From positions 1-64,000 of the forward strand of contig JAHBXK010000014.1 of the NCBI GenBank assembly GCA_019636535.1: a DNA stretch of 64,000 nt, in the 5' to 3' direction. The position numbers were made by a program, and so were the translations under genes. The first letter of the stretch is position 1, and the number at the start of each line of letters is the position of its first letter. This document shows positions 25,639 through 35,250 of the stretch, in pieces. The DNA comes from Phycisphaeraceae bacterium (GTDB lineage Bacteria > Planctomycetota > Phycisphaerae > Phycisphaerales > UBA1924). Below the pieces are notes generated by a model, which was given only the letters and a program-made list of their open reading frames with translations, searched no databases and was not told the origin of the DNA.

Positions 25639-26607
25639 CGGCCCGGTCGTGGGAACGTCGTTGGTGGTGGTGACGGCACGGAGCAGGTCCTGCCACGCGG
25701 CGAGCCTGGCGCGGCGCTCGGCGAGGCGGAACGGCCGGCTGTGGCGTCGCCAGTCGGTGAGGACGGTTTTGAGGAGGTGGCTGCGCGCCTTTCTGAGATG
25801 GGGCGCGATCCAGTCCGGGCCGGGCCGGCCGTGGGCGAGCCACTTGATGCTCGGTTCGCTGGCGGCGATGCCGGCGAGGAGTCGGCGGAGGTAGTCGGGA
25901 CGCTGGCGTTCAGGGGGGATGCAGTGCGTGGTGCGAGCGGCGGGGTCGTACCAGACGTTCCAGCCGGCGTGGCGGATGCGGATGCAGATCTCGGCGTCTT
26001 CACCCGAACTGAGGGTGTCGCCCTTGCGGCCGGTCATGCGTGGGGCGTCGATCCAGCCGGATTGGTGGAGCGCTTCGCGCCTGATGGCCATGGTGGCGCC
26101 GACGACGATCGACTCGGGTTCGGTGAGGATGTGCGCGGATGGGCCGAGGTCCTGGCCAGCGAGATAAGGCGCGTATCGCTCGCCCGCTGGGTGGATTGGT
26201 GGCTCGAAGCGGAGCGTGACGAGGCCGCCGACGATGCCCGCACGCGGATCAGCATCGAATCGGGCGAGCACGGCTGCGGCCCACGCAGGGTCGAGGAGGC
26301 AGTCGTCATCGACGAACGCGATGACGGGCTCGGTGGACTCGGCGAGGGCGCGCTGCCTTGCGGCGGTGAGGCCTTGACGCGGCTCGCGGATGCGATGGAC
26401 GTTGATCGCGGTGCAACGCGACGCGAAGGCGTCGACGACTTCGGGCGTGTTGTCGGTGCAGTTGTTGTCGATGACCAGGACGCGCGTGACCCGGCCGCCG
26501 AGGTGATCGACTCGGGCGAGGGATTCGAGGGTGTCGATGATGCACCGGCCGCGGTTGTAGGTGCAGACTGCGAAGACCATCGGCTCGGATCGTGGAGAGT
26601 CGGTCAC
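25627..26607 (-). CDS. Family 2 glycosyltransferase
   Basis: 326 residues if started at GTG 26607, which forms a GTGA overlap with the upstream glycosyltransferase stop; ATG 26580 is the alternative (317 residues). GT-A fold motifs are clear: AVCTYNRGRCIIDTLESL at the start, VLVIDNNCTDNTPEV, a FVDDDCLLD metal-binding region, and SSGEDAEICIRIRHAGW. It should transfer sugars from nucleotide donors to a polysaccharide or lipid acceptor. With the coupled upstream GT it forms a two-gene cell-surface glycan unit. Confidence 0.88.
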   Translation of the reverse strand: MTDSPRSEPMVFAVCTYNRGRCIIDTLESLARVDHLGGRVTRVLVIDNNCTDNTPEVVDAFASRCTAINVHRIREPRQGLTAARQRALAESTEPVIAFVDDDCLLDPAWAAAVLARFDADPRAGIVGGLVTLRFEPPIHPAGERYAPYLAGQDLGPSAHILTEPESIVVGATMAIRREALHQSGWIDAPRMTGRKGDTLSSGEDAEICIRIRHAGWNVWYDPAARTTHCIPPERQRPDYLRRLLAGIAASEPSIKWLAHGRPGPDWIAPHLRKARSHLLKTVLTDWRRHSRPFRLAERRARLAAWQDLLRAVTTTNDVPTTGPSST

Positions 26608-27608
26608 GCCGAAGGCTCCGCGACGGGTGCGGTGGAGGGGGTCGATCGACGGGCGCGGAGCGGACCTCGGAGCAATCGGCGGATGCGCGACTTGAGCGGC
26701 GGCGTGAAGCCGTGACGTCGGGCGGCTTCGAGCAACGATCGCCACGCGGCCTCGTCGGCGTCGGCTTTGGAGCAGGCGTTGATCAGCCAGCGCGTGGCCT
26801 GCTCGAAGTGCTGGCGGGCGATGCCGCTGTCGTTGGCGTGACGGTCCAAGAGCGTGACGTGGTCGCGGACTCGGCGGGCGAAGTGCGATGTCGAGGTGAG
26901 GTTGGAGCCGGTCGAGCAGTGCTCGGTGTAGAGGATCGCCGGGGCGCTGGAGACGGCGAGCGGGCCGTGCTGTGCGAGGCGGTAGAAAAACTCGCGGTCT
27001 TCTCCGAGACGTAGGGATTCGTCGAACCTGAGACCGGCGCGAATCGCGGCCTTGGAGACGAGTGCGCCGGTGGCGCTGAAGAGGGAGATTGGACGGAAGA
27101 TGTGGGCGGGGTGCGGGAGGGCGCGGTCGGCCCACTCGGGTGGGACGGGGCCGGGCCATTGGCGCTCGCCGTGATCGGGGTTTGGAGTCTCGGTCTCCTC
27201 GTGGGGAGCGGACAGGCGGTGGATTCGAGCGGGGACCGCCCCGGCGGCGTTGAGGCTCACCGCGAGCGAAAGCAAGGCGCGAACGCCTTCGGGGATCGCG
27301 CGGTCGTCGGCGTCGAGAAGGAAGGCCCAATCGGCGTCGGACGCGGCGAGGTGGTCGAACGCGCGGTTTCGTGCTGCGGACGGGCCGGCGTTGCTTTGTC
27401 GCAGTAGCTCGACGGACGGCACGGGGCCGCTGGAACGATCGGCGGGCAGGGCGGGGGGTTGGACGGGCGGGGTTGAGCCGTCGTCGACGATGACGATGCG
27501 CTGCAGGCCGAAGGACGCGCAGGGGAGGAGTGAAGCGACCGCCCAATCGAGCCAGCCGGGCTTCGGGTTGTAGGCCGGGATCACCGCATCGAAGGTCGGC
27601 ACGGGCAA
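26604..27608 (-). CDS. Family 2 glycosyltransferase
   Basis: 334 residues. GT-A motifs: AVIPAYNPKPGWLDWAVASL near the N-terminus, IVIVDDGST, RQSNAGPSAARNRAFD, and FLLDADDRA as the DxD-like metal site. A later GEDREFFYRLAQHG matches the usual catalytic-base region. The stop overlaps the start of the second glycosyltransferase, so they are translated together. The pair is convergent with the methyltransferase gene and divergent from the rsfS/aroB operon. Acceptor unknown. Confidence 0.88.
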   Translation of the reverse strand: MPVPTFDAVIPAYNPKPGWLDWAVASLLPCASFGLQRIVIVDDGSTPPVQPPALPADRSSGPVPSVELLRQSNAGPSAARNRAFDHLAASDADWAFLLDADDRAIPEGVRALLSLAVSLNAAGAVPARIHRLSAPHEETETPNPDHGERQWPGPVPPEWADRALPHPAHIFRPISLFSATGALVSKAAIRAGLRFDESLRLGEDREFFYRLAQHGPLAVSSAPAILYTEHCSTGSNLTSTSHFARRVRDHVTLLDRHANDSGIARQHFEQATRWLINACSKADADEAAWRSLLEAARRHGFTPPLKSRIRRLLRGPLRARRSTPSTAPVAEPSA

Positions 27609-27686
27609 GTGTACCGGCGGGGAAGGGCGTTTCGGACGGGTCCGTGGGCACGCGACGGGTCGGGCGAGAACCTACCGTTGGGTTGC

Positions 27687-28268
27687 ATGACCAAGAGCAA
27701 CCGCGAACCCCAATCTCCTCGGCGATCATCGCCGGGCGCGTCGCACGAAAGCACGATCCCGAAGCCCGATTCCGGCATTCCTTCCCCCCCAGCTTTTCGC
27801 CGCGCGGGGGAGGATGGGCCATCGCACGAGCGGTATCCGACTACGAGCCTGAGCGACCCCGCGAAGTTGCGGACGTTCGCGATCGAGGCCGCACGCATGT
27901 TGTCCGACGACAAGTGCACCGACGTGGTGTGCCTGGACGTACGGGGGTTGAGCCAGGTTTCGGACTACATCGTGATCGGCTCGGGGACGTCGGACCGGCA
28001 GATGCGGAGCGCGGGGGACGACGTGGACAAACTGGCGGGGCGGATGGACATGGGGCGGTTTCGACGCTCGGAGGATGAGCGAGCAACGTGGATCGTGATG
28101 GACTGCATCGACGTGGTGGTGCACATCTTCGAGCCGAACACGCGGTCGCACTACGACCTTGAGATGCTGTGGGGCGATGCGGATCGGATCGCGTGGGAGC
28201 GTGACGGGAACTCGGACGGATCGGCGGAACGGCCCGGGCTGCCCGGGCGTCGGGGGCGGAGCGAGTGA
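27687..28268 (+). CDS. rsfS: Ribosomal silencing factor RsfS (Iojap/DUF143 family)
   Basis: 193 residues from ATG 27687. The conserved domain (about 55-165) reads KLRTFAIEAARMLSDDK, VVCLDVRGLSQVSDYIVI, GSGTSDRQ and WIVMDCIDVVVHIF, which are diagnostic of RsfS, a factor that binds uL14 and blocks subunit joining in starvation. The first ~50 residues are a Ser/Pro/Arg-rich extension not part of the family core, so a later start is possible although none is well supported. The stop overlaps the aroB start codon (GTGA). Confidence 0.9.
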   Translation: MTKSNREPQSPRRSSPGASHESTIPKPDSGIPSPPAFRRAGEDGPSHERYPTTSLSDPAKLRTFAIEAARMLSDDKCTDVVCLDVRGLSQVSDYIVIGSGTSDRQMRSAGDDVDKLAGRMDMGRFRRSEDERATWIVMDCIDVVVHIFEPNTRSHYDLEMLWGDADRIAWERDGNSDGSAERPGLPGRRGRSE

Positions 28269-29494
28269 GCGTCGGCAGCGATCAATCCTCGCGCATCGTG
28301 CGGATGGATCTTTCGGCGTCGGGAAACTCGGCCGGCGAAGGTGGAGCGGATCGGAGTTATGACGTGGTGGTGGCTCGCGATGCGCTGCTGGAACTGGGTT
28401 CGCGGCTGCGCGCGGTCTCGCCGGGGGCGCAGCGGGCGCTGCTTGTGGTCGATGGCGGCTTGCCGGACGGGGTGGTCGGGAAGGCGGTGGGGTCGATCGC
28501 GTCGGCGGGTGTGCGTGCGGTGGTGCACACGGTTCGGGCGAGCGAACGGGCCAAGTCGCTCGGGACGCTGGAGGGGGTACTGCACGCAGCGATGCGCGAG
28601 CGGCTGGAGCGGGAAGAGCCCTTTGTCGCTCTCGGTGGGGGCATCGTGGGCGATGTCGCGGGCTTTGCCGCGGCGGTGTATCGGCGCGGTGTGGCGGTGA
28701 TTCAGTGTCCGACGACGCTGCTGGCGATGGTCGATGCTTCGGTGGGCGGGAAGACGGGGGTGAACCTGGCGATGGAGGAGGGCGGGGGGCTTCGCAAGAA
28801 CATGGTGGGGGTGTTCTGGCAGCCGAGCGCGGTGCTGTGCGACCTTGAAGCGCTCACGAGCCTGCCGGAGCGGGAGTATCGGGCTGGGTTGGCGGAGTGT
28901 CTGAAGCACGCGCTCATCGGGATCGCCTTTGGTGAGCCGGGGTTGCTCGACTGGATGATGGATCGCGCTGCGGACGTGGCCGCGCGGCGGCACGAGGTGA
29001 TGGCGGAGTTGATCGCGAGGAACGTCGCGGTCAAGTGCCGGGTGGTGGCGGGCGATGAGCGCGAGACGCGGAACGCTTCGGCGACGGGCCGTGGCGCGTT
29101 GAACGCGGGGCACACGTTCGCGCACGCGATCGAGTCCGCGTTTGCGGTGGATGGCGGTGATCGCGATGATCACGGCGTTCTGCACGGCGAGGCGGTGGGC
29201 CTGGGGCTGATCGGCGAGGTCGCGGTGGCGGGAAGCATGGGGCTGCTGGGCGAGACGGGGACTACGTACGCGGATCGGGTTACGGAGTGGGTTGCGAGGC
29301 TCGGGCTGCCAACGCGACTGCCGGGGCCGGTGTCCGCGGAGCGGCTGATCGAAGCGATGAGAGACGACAAGAAGGTTGCGGGGGGGCGAATCAGATTGAT
29401 GTCACCGACGCCCGATCGGCGCGTCGTGATCGTGGACGATCCTTCGGCGGGGGCGCTCCGGGGTGCTCTGGAGCGGCTGGGCGCTGCGGTCTGA
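28265..29494 (+). CDS. aroB: 3-dehydroquinate synthase
   Basis: 409 residues from a GTG overlapping the rsfS stop. NAD-binding GGGIVGDVAGFAAAVYRRG, the PTTLLAMVDASVGGKTGVN block, and metal ligands in AECLKHALIG (Glu), NAGHTFAHAIE (His) and LHGEAVGLG (His) identify AroB, the second enzyme of the shikimate pathway. The first 30 residues are a family-unrelated lead-in, so an internal start is possible (ATG 28304). Coupling to rsfS is the only visible operon partner. No feature suggests loss of activity. Confidence 0.95.
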   Translation: MSVGSDQSSRIVRMDLSASGNSAGEGGADRSYDVVVARDALLELGSRLRAVSPGAQRALLVVDGGLPDGVVGKAVGSIASAGVRAVVHTVRASERAKSLGTLEGVLHAAMRERLEREEPFVALGGGIVGDVAGFAAAVYRRGVAVIQCPTTLLAMVDASVGGKTGVNLAMEEGGGLRKNMVGVFWQPSAVLCDLEALTSLPEREYRAGLAECLKHALIGIAFGEPGLLDWMMDRAADVAARRHEVMAELIARNVAVKCRVVAGDERETRNASATGRGALNAGHTFAHAIESAFAVDGGDRDDHGVLHGEAVGLGLIGEVAVAGSMGLLGETGTTYADRVTEWVARLGLPTRLPGPVSAERLIEAMRDDKKVAGGRIRLMSPTPDRRVVIVDDPSAGALRGALERLGAAV

Positions 29495-29522
29495 AATCGG
29501 CACGAGATGATGGAGTGTGGGC

Positions 29523-29539
29523 ACCACCGGAACTGGTGG
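29523..29539. terminator. Weak hairpin after aroB
   Basis: CCACC and GGTGG pair around a six-base loop 30 bases past the aroB stop. There is no following T-tract, so this is at best a weak or Rho-assisted terminator. Confidence 0.25.
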
Positions 29540-29727
29540 CAGTGATGGCGCGGGGTGGCATCCAGCGCGATGAGGGGGCTGACCGAACTTGAACTTTTGG
29601 GGTTTCAAGGGCGATCGGATCGGGAACCGATAACTCCGCAAGTTCTGCGTGATCGAGCGCAAATCCGCTCGTGATCGTCGGTTGGCATCGCTCGCGCAGG
29701 GCCGTGTCTCATTCTCCGGAGCCGTGC

Positions 29728-31215
29728 ATGCGCACGATCGCGATCGTGAATCAGAAGGGCGGCTGCGGCAAGACGACAACCGCGATCAATCTCGCGGGGG
29801 TGTTTGCGTCGAGAGGGCTGCGCACGCTGCTGATCGACATGGACCCGCAGGGGCATTGCGCAGCGGGTTTGGCGATACCGGAGCAGCGGCTGGACAAGAC
29901 GATCGGGGAGGCGATGCTCGCCTCGGACTCGAGCCCGATCGACGCCGATCGATTGCTGTGGCGGGTAAGCCGGAACCTGGACCTTGCGCCGAGCAACACG
30001 CGTCTGGCTGCGCTCGAGGCAGCGCGGGGCGAACTTGCGGGCAGGCCCGAGCCGGAACTTCGGCTGAAGAAGACGATCGCGAGGTTCGAGTCACAGTACG
30101 ACCTGTGCCTGATCGATTGCTCGCCGGCGATCGGGCTGTTGACGTTCAACGCGCTCGCCGCAGCGCAGGAAGTGATCATCCCGGTCGAGACGGGCTTCTT
30201 CGCGCTGCAAGGCGCAACGAAGCAGGTGAACGCGATCCGGTCGCTGTCGAAGCGGCTGGGCGTGACACAGACGTACCGGATTCTGGCGACGATGCACGAC
30301 CCCGAGAGCATGCTCTCGAAGGACCTGCTCGACGAGATGCGTCGGCGGTTTCCCGGTCGGGTGATGCCGGCGGTGATCAGGTTCGACGTTCGACTGCGCG
30401 AAGCGGCGTCGTTCGGCCAGCCGGTGGTCGAGTACGCGCCGCAGTCGAGCGGTGCTGCGGACTATGGCGATCTGGCTACGTGGCTGATCGAGCACGGTCC
30501 GGCTGTGGCGGATGAACCGGCGGTGAACGACGAGACGGGTGAGCAGCCCGCAATCGCAGCGGAAGCGCCGCCGAGCCGCACGGCCGATATCGCTGCGCGG
30601 GCGAAGCGACTGCAGGAAGCGACATCGGGCAAGGGACAGGCGGAACGGACAACCGTTGCCGGGTCGGGTTTGGAAAGCGGCTATGAGCCTGTGGACCCGT
30701 TCGGTGGCAGGATGGTGTCGGGCAGCGCTCCATCAACGCTGCGACCAGCGATCGAGATCAAGCCGGGTCGTTCGACGGCGAGCGGCTCGGCACAGGCTGA
30801 GCGGGGGGCGGGCGGGGCATCGGGAACGGCCACGAGCGGGCTCGCGCGGTACGGCGTGACGCCGGGCGTGGAAGTCGCGAGGTTCGTGCTGCCCGCGACG
30901 ATCGGGCGGCGGGTGAGCGTGGCGGGAGAGTTCAACGGGTGGTCTCCCGATCGGACGCCGATGCACCTGAACGAGACGGGGGAGACGTGGCAGGCGGATG
31001 TGCCGCTGCCGCCCGGCGCGAACCAGTATCGTCTGGTGGTTGACGGCGCGTGGATCGCGGACCCGTACAACCCGAACGTGGCGCCCAACCCGTTCGGCGG
31101 GACGAACAGCGTGGTGATGGTGGCGCCGTCGGTCGGTGCGCTGTCCGCAACCGCGAGCGCTGTTGGCGCGTCAACCGCTGTAACCACGACGAGCCCGGCC
31201 CGGAGCCACGCATGA
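29728..31215 (+). CDS. ParA/MinD-type ATPase fused to a glycogen-binding (CBM48/AMPK-type) domain
   Basis: 495 residues from ATG 29728. Residues 1-255 are a full ParA ATPase: deviant Walker [10 protein letters not shown] at 10-18, [10 protein letters not shown] (Walker A'), and [10 protein letters not shown] (Walker B). A linker of about 130 residues rich in Ala, Gly and Ser follows. Residues about 382-462 form an early-set carbohydrate-binding module of the AMPK-beta/CBM48 kind: [17 protein letters not shown], a [20 protein letters not shown] segment, and ADPYNPN. ParA proteins position DNA or cargo; a glycan-binding tail could direct glycogen or polysaccharide cargo (inference). It is coupled (ATGA) to the next gene. 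Confidence 0.85.
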   Translation: MRTIAIVNQKGGCGKTTTAINLAGVFASRGLRTLLIDMDPQGHCAAGLAIPEQRLDKTIGEAMLASDSSPIDADRLLWRVSRNLDLAPSNTRLAALEAARGELAGRPEPELRLKKTIARFESQYDLCLIDCSPAIGLLTFNALAAAQEVIIPVETGFFALQGATKQVNAIRSLSKRLGVTQTYRILATMHDPESMLSKDLLDEMRRRFPGRVMPAVIRFDVRLREAASFGQPVVEYAPQSSGAADYGDLATWLIEHGPAVADEPAVNDETGEQPAIAAEAPPSRTADIAARAKRLQEATSGKGQAERTTVAGSGLESGYEPVDPFGGRMVSGSAPSTLRPAIEIKPGRSTASGSAQAERGAGGASGTATSGLARYGVTPGVEVARFVLPATIGRRVSVAGEFNGWSPDRTPMHLNETGETWQADVPLPPGANQYRLVVDGAWIADPYNPNVAPNPFGGTNSVVMVAPSVGALSATASAVGASTAVTTTSPARSHA

Positions 31216-32777
31216 GCACGTACTTCAACGGCCGCGGCATCGGTCGCAACAACGGCGTTCCGCAGATCCCTCCGAACGCGGCGAGGACGCGACTGACGGC
31301 GGTTGGCGATGTTGCCGCGCTGCGCTCGGGCGGGGAGGCTGAGGACGATTCGACGTTTGACACGCTAACGGACCTGTTCCTGGGTGACTTGCTGCCGGAG
31401 CCATCGCGGATCGACGGGAACAACCTGCCGATCGACGAGGAGGCGGAACGAGCGCTCTCGACGGGTGTTCCCGTTCGAGTCGCTGCAAAGTCGCCGGGGA
31501 TTGAACTGCTGGTGCTGGGGCATCTGCCAGCGCTCGCGTCGGTGTGGGGGACGCAGCACCTGCGGGAGATCTCGCGCGAAACACCCGGCCCCGTGGCGAG
31601 CGTTCGGTGGCAGGGCGGGTTTGTGAGCATTGAGTACTTCGGCGTGGCTCCCGCGTCGTCGCAGGCCGTTTCCGGTCCCGGTAACACGGGCGTGGAATCG
31701 ACGCTCGAACGAGTCGGCCGCACGGCTGCGCACGTGGTGCTTCGCGCAGAAGAGTCGGCGGAACTTCGGCTTGCCGAGTGCGCGGCGATCGACACGGTGA
31801 CGATCCTGACCGGGGCGGACGAGGCGGCGACGATCGGCGCGTACCGCACGATCAAGTCGCTGGCGGCAAGGCTGCCGGAGGATCGGTCGCGGACGCTGCG
31901 CGTTCGCGTGGTGGTGGTCGGCGCGGACACCGAGCAGTCGCGGGAGGTAGGGGCGAGGCTGGCGGGCACGGCGAAGTCGTGCCTGGGTCGCGAAGTTGAA
32001 TGGGAGACCACGCCCGCGCGGCTTGGGGCTGGTCGGCCGTCGGTGCTGGCCTTCAACGGTCGGAGCGAACTAACGCCGGAGTCGATGGTCGCGATGATCC
32101 GGTCCGCCGCCTCGACGGTCCAGACCTCAACGCCGACGGAGAGCGACGTCGATTCGGTGGGACGAGTCGGTCGGGTGCAGGCAATCGGGCTCCTGGAGCC
32201 ATTCCGAGTCACGCCGGAACCGAAGCCCGCGGCGATCGCGCAGGCTGGAGCCTCGCCGATTGCGGCGGTACCCACACCCGCGATGGTCCCCGTGCCCGCA
32301 CCCGTTGCACGGGCGGACACTCGGGAACAGATCACGACGACCGTTCGCACGACCGAGGGGATGATCGAGCCGACGGTTCGTTTGTCGCTGAGCGGGCATG
32401 TTGCGGGACTGTCGTCGGTGCCGATCGCGTGCCCGTACGCCGAGGGCGTCGAGTTCGCGCTCGATGAGAGCGGCAGGCTGCACGTGCTGGGCCGGCTGGA
32501 TACGTCGAGGGCCGACGAAGCAGCGTTGCGTGACTTGATGGTGGCGAGCGAGTGGGTGCAGGCCCATGCCCCGCTGCTGAAACTCGCGGGTCCGTCGCTG
32601 CGCCGGGGCACGGAGACGGGCGGGGACCTGGACCTGAGCAACGGTCCGGTGATGCACCTGTTCTCGAGCGAGCCGAAGAAGGTTCGGCGGCTGCTGGAGA
32701 CCGACGTGCGCGTTCACTTGCTCTCGCCGGTGTGCGTCGGAGGGAAGAGTGGCTGGTTCTGCACGCCGCTGAATTGA
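31212..32777 (+). CDS. Partner of ParA-CBM48 protein, degenerate MinD/FlhG-like segment
   Basis: 521 residues, starting in an ATGA overlap with the ParA gene. I recognise no named family. Residues about 185-265 ([20 protein letters not shown], then [14 protein letters not shown]) resemble the second half of a MinD/FlhG ATPase, but no P-loop is present. This suggests a non-hydrolysing ATPase-like partner. A Pro/Ala-rich linker (about 335-370) precedes a C-terminal domain of about 130 residues with mixed alpha/beta character. No membrane segment or signal is seen. It probably acts with the ParA fusion. Confidence 0.7.
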   Translation: MSTYFNGRGIGRNNGVPQIPPNAARTRLTAVGDVAALRSGGEAEDDSTFDTLTDLFLGDLLPEPSRIDGNNLPIDEEAERALSTGVPVRVAAKSPGIELLVLGHLPALASVWGTQHLREISRETPGPVASVRWQGGFVSIEYFGVAPASSQAVSGPGNTGVESTLERVGRTAAHVVLRAEESAELRLAECAAIDTVTILTGADEAATIGAYRTIKSLAARLPEDRSRTLRVRVVVVGADTEQSREVGARLAGTAKSCLGREVEWETTPARLGAGRPSVLAFNGRSELTPESMVAMIRSAASTVQTSTPTESDVDSVGRVGRVQAIGLLEPFRVTPEPKPAAIAQAGASPIAAVPTPAMVPVPAPVARADTREQITTTVRTTEGMIEPTVRLSLSGHVAGLSSVPIACPYAEGVEFALDESGRLHVLGRLDTSRADEAALRDLMVASEWVQAHAPLLKLAGPSLRRGTETGGDLDLSNGPVMHLFSSEPKKVRRLLETDVRVHLLSPVCVGGKSGWFCTPLN

Positions 32778-32852
32778 CACGATCAGACGGAAGGAGGATC
32801 GGCGAGCGGCCCTATCAATGGGTGTGGGCGATCGGTGCGCCAATCAAACCAA

Positions 32853-32881
32853 CACGCCCCGGGCGCGAAGCCAGGGGCGTG
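32853..32881. terminator. Hairpin between convergent genes, possible bidirectional terminator
   Basis: CACGCCCC (32853-32860) pairs perfectly with GGGGCGTG (32874-32881) around a 13-base loop. It lies midway in the 142-base gap between the ParA partner gene and the convergent clpX. No T-run follows on either side, so Rho-independent activity is uncertain. Confidence 0.45.
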
Positions 32882-32919
32882 GGTGAAGGACTGATTGGGT
32901 GACGGGAACGGGCCGGGGG

Positions 32920-34254
32920 TCAGGCCGTTTCCTTGCGCTTGATGCGGAGTTCGGCCAGTCGCGGCGGACGCTCGACGTGGTGGGCGTCGATGACGTACTC
33001 GCATCCCTCGTTGTTAACCTCGGGGAGTTCGTACATGATGCCCATCATGATCTCTTCGAGGACCGCACGGAGGCCGCGGGCGCCGGTCTCTCGGGCGAGG
33101 GCCTTGCGAGAGATGGCCCGCAGCGCGCCCGGGGTGAAGGTCAGTTTGGCGTTCTCGAGCGAGAACATGTGCTGGTACTGACGGACCAGGGCGTTCTTGG
33201 GCTCGGTGAGAACGCTGACCATCGCCTCCTCGGTGAGGGGCATGAGCGGCGCGAGGACGGGGAGACGACCGACGAGTTCGGGGATCATGCCGTACTCGAT
33301 CATGTCGTCGGGCGTGACCTGCGAGAGGACCTGTGCCCGCTCCTGCTCCATCGTGAGCATGTCCTGCGACGACACGGAGAAGCCGATGCGCTTCTTGCCG
33401 ATGCGTCGGCGGATGATGTCCTCGATGCCGACGAAGGTGCCGCCGCAGATGAAGAGGATGTGGGTGGTGTCGATCTGGATGTACTGCTGTTCGGGGTGCT
33501 TGCGACCGCCCTGCGGGGGGACGTTGGCGACGGTGCCTTCGAGCATCTTCAGGAGGCTCTGCTGCACGCCCTCGCCCGAGACGTCGCGCGTGATCGAGAC
33601 GTTGTGGCTGGTCTTGCCGATCTTGTCGATCTCGTCGATGTAGATGATGCCCCGCTGGCAGGCCTCGATGTCAAAGTCGGCGCTCTGGAGGAGCTTGAGC
33701 AGGAGGTTCTCGACGTCCTCGCCGACGTAGCCCGCCTCGGTGAGCGTGGTGGCGTCGCCGATGGCGAAGGGGACGTTGAGGATCCTCGCGAGTGTCTTGG
33801 CCAAGAGCGTCTTGCCCGACCCGGTGGGGCCGAGCATGAGGATGTTGCTCTTGTCCAACTCGATCGCGTTCTCTTCCTTTTCGGAGTGGATGAGCCGCTT
33901 GTAGTGCGAATGGACGGCGACGGACAGGGCTCGCTTGGCCTGGTCCTGACCGATGACGTACTGGTCGAGGTATTCCTTGATCTGGCGGGGCGCGGGAATC
34001 TCGGTGAAGAGCGCACCCGCGGAGGAAACCCGGCGGCGCTCCTGCCTGAAGATGTTCTGGCAGAGTTCCGTGCAGTTGGCGCAGATATAGACGTCGCCGG
34101 GACCTTCGACCATGGGGCCGACGTCGCGGCTGGTCTTGCCGCAGAAGGAGCAGGTCGTGACGCGACGGCCTTTGAAGCCGCCGCCGCCCGAACCCCCGGC
34201 GCTGCCCGATCCGGGGAGGTTCATATCCGATCCGTCCTTGCTGCCCTTCGCCAT
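32920..34254 (-). CDS. clpX: ATP-dependent Clp protease ATP-binding subunit ClpX
   Basis: 444 residues from ATG 34254, with AGAGG upstream. The N-terminal treble-clef zinc finger ([11 protein letters not shown] ... [10 protein letters not shown]) spans about 28-65. The AAA+ module has Walker [16 protein letters not shown], Walker [11 protein letters not shown], and the conserved GRLPVLAPL and [15 protein letters not shown]-terminal motifs. ClpX unfolds tagged proteins for ClpP. No clpP or tig is adjacent in this window, so the usual tig-clpP-clpX order is broken. A Gly/Ser-rich stretch precedes the zinc finger. Confidence 0.96.
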   Translation of the reverse strand: MAKGSKDGSDMNLPGSGSAGGSGGGGFKGRRVTTCSFCGKTSRDVGPMVEGPGDVYICANCTELCQNIFRQERRRVSSAGALFTEIPAPRQIKEYLDQYVIGQDQAKRALSVAVHSHYKRLIHSEKEENAIELDKSNILMLGPTGSGKTLLAKTLARILNVPFAIGDATTLTEAGYVGEDVENLLLKLLQSADFDIEACQRGIIYIDEIDKIGKTSHNVSITRDVSGEGVQQSLLKMLEGTVANVPPQGGRKHPEQQYIQIDTTHILFICGGTFVGIEDIIRRRIGKKRIGFSVSSQDMLTMEQERAQVLSQVTPDDMIEYGMIPELVGRLPVLAPLMPLTEEAMVSVLTEPKNALVRQYQHMFSLENAKLTFTPGALRAISRKALARETGARGLRAVLEEIMMGIMYELPEVNNEGCEYVIDAHHVERPPRLAELRIKRKETA

Positions 34255-34473
34255 GAACGCCTCTTTGTAGCCGCGGCGGCTTTTTGAAGTGTGCGAGTGA
34301 GAGAGTCGGGAGAGTATCGGCCGGGAGCCCCGTCCCCTCCACAAGGGAGGCGGAGATGCCCGGCGAACCGGACGCGGGGAGGGCTGGATGCTCCCGTTGC
34401 GGCGGTCCGCTCGCACCCTCTCTGTGGTTTGATCGGACTGTAGTGGGCGGGAGACGGGCGGGTCCAACGTCCG

Positions 34474-35076
34474 CTATCTCGGGCCCGAAGGGTTGTCCGG
34501 GGCTTCCCCACCCCCCGGTGTGGGCCTGTCCGAAGCCTCTCTGCCATCCGGGGGTTCGCGGTATGTCGGTTGTGGGGTCGGCCGCATGGGCAGAGGCGCA
34601 CCGGTGAGGTCGAAGCCGGGAGCGGCGGTCACCGCGCCGTCGGACGCAACCTTCCGGACGGCTGGCTTCGCCTCCGGAGAGTTGGGTTGAGGAGCCGGTG
34701 CACGACGTGGGGGTGCCTCGCGGTTGGGCACTTTGGTGCGCTGGTCCATTTCCTCGACCGCGCGGTGTCGCCAGGCGGAGCGGGCCTTGTCGAACTCGTC
34801 TTGCGAGAGTTGGCCGGACTGTTTGAGCCTGCGCAGTTCGTCCATTAGCCCGGCGGCCTCGCCCGCGGCGGGCTTGCCGCCGATGGTGCGCCGGCGGATG
34901 CTGAACAGGACCGCGCCAAGGATGGTGCTCACCACGGCGATGACGATCGCCCACATGATGATGCTCTTGGAATCGCTGTGACCGGCAACGCGGCCCCAGA
35001 GCAGCAGCGGAGCACCGAAGCCGAGCATCACGGCGGCGTGGTCGAACTTGGAGGGCATGTCAGGCGATCGAGCCAT
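34474..35076 (-). CDS. Membrane protein with SHOCT-like segment
   Basis: 200 residues. Two hydrophobic segments near 14-30 and 37-58 form a hairpin in the membrane. A SHOCT-like short helical motif follows (GLMDELRRLKQSGQLSQDEF, about 76-95), then a long Pro-rich, probably disordered tail. SHOCT motifs are oligomerisation elements found at protein ends. No enzymatic motif is seen. It is 219 bases upstream of clpX in the same direction, so a link with proteolysis is possible but not shown. Confidence 0.7.
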   Translation of the reverse strand: MARSPDMPSKFDHAAVMLGFGAPLLLWGRVAGHSDSKSIIMWAIVIAVVSTILGAVLFSIRRRTIGGKPAAGEAAGLMDELRRLKQSGQLSQDEFDKARSAWRHRAVEEMDQRTKVPNREAPPRRAPAPQPNSPEAKPAVRKVASDGAVTAAPGFDLTGAPLPMRPTPQPTYREPPDGREASDRPTPGGGEAPDNPSGPR

Positions 35077-35250
35077 GAGCGTCGGGTTGGGCTTCCCTCG
35101 CAGATTGCGCCGCCGCGGATGAGGATTCGGCTCCAGACGGCCAGAGCGGCTTCCGCTGAGTGTCTATGTCGGACCGGCGATGCGCCGATCCGCACATCCT
35201 TACGACGGAACGGGGCGCTTCGTGCGGTTGGGCGGTGGTGTGGGTGGGCA

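Noticed and set aside
34284-34607. Rightward ORF in the gap upstream of clpX
   Set aside because: No ribosome binding site or domain; it is opposite the 3' end of the SHOCT-like gene and low in complexity.
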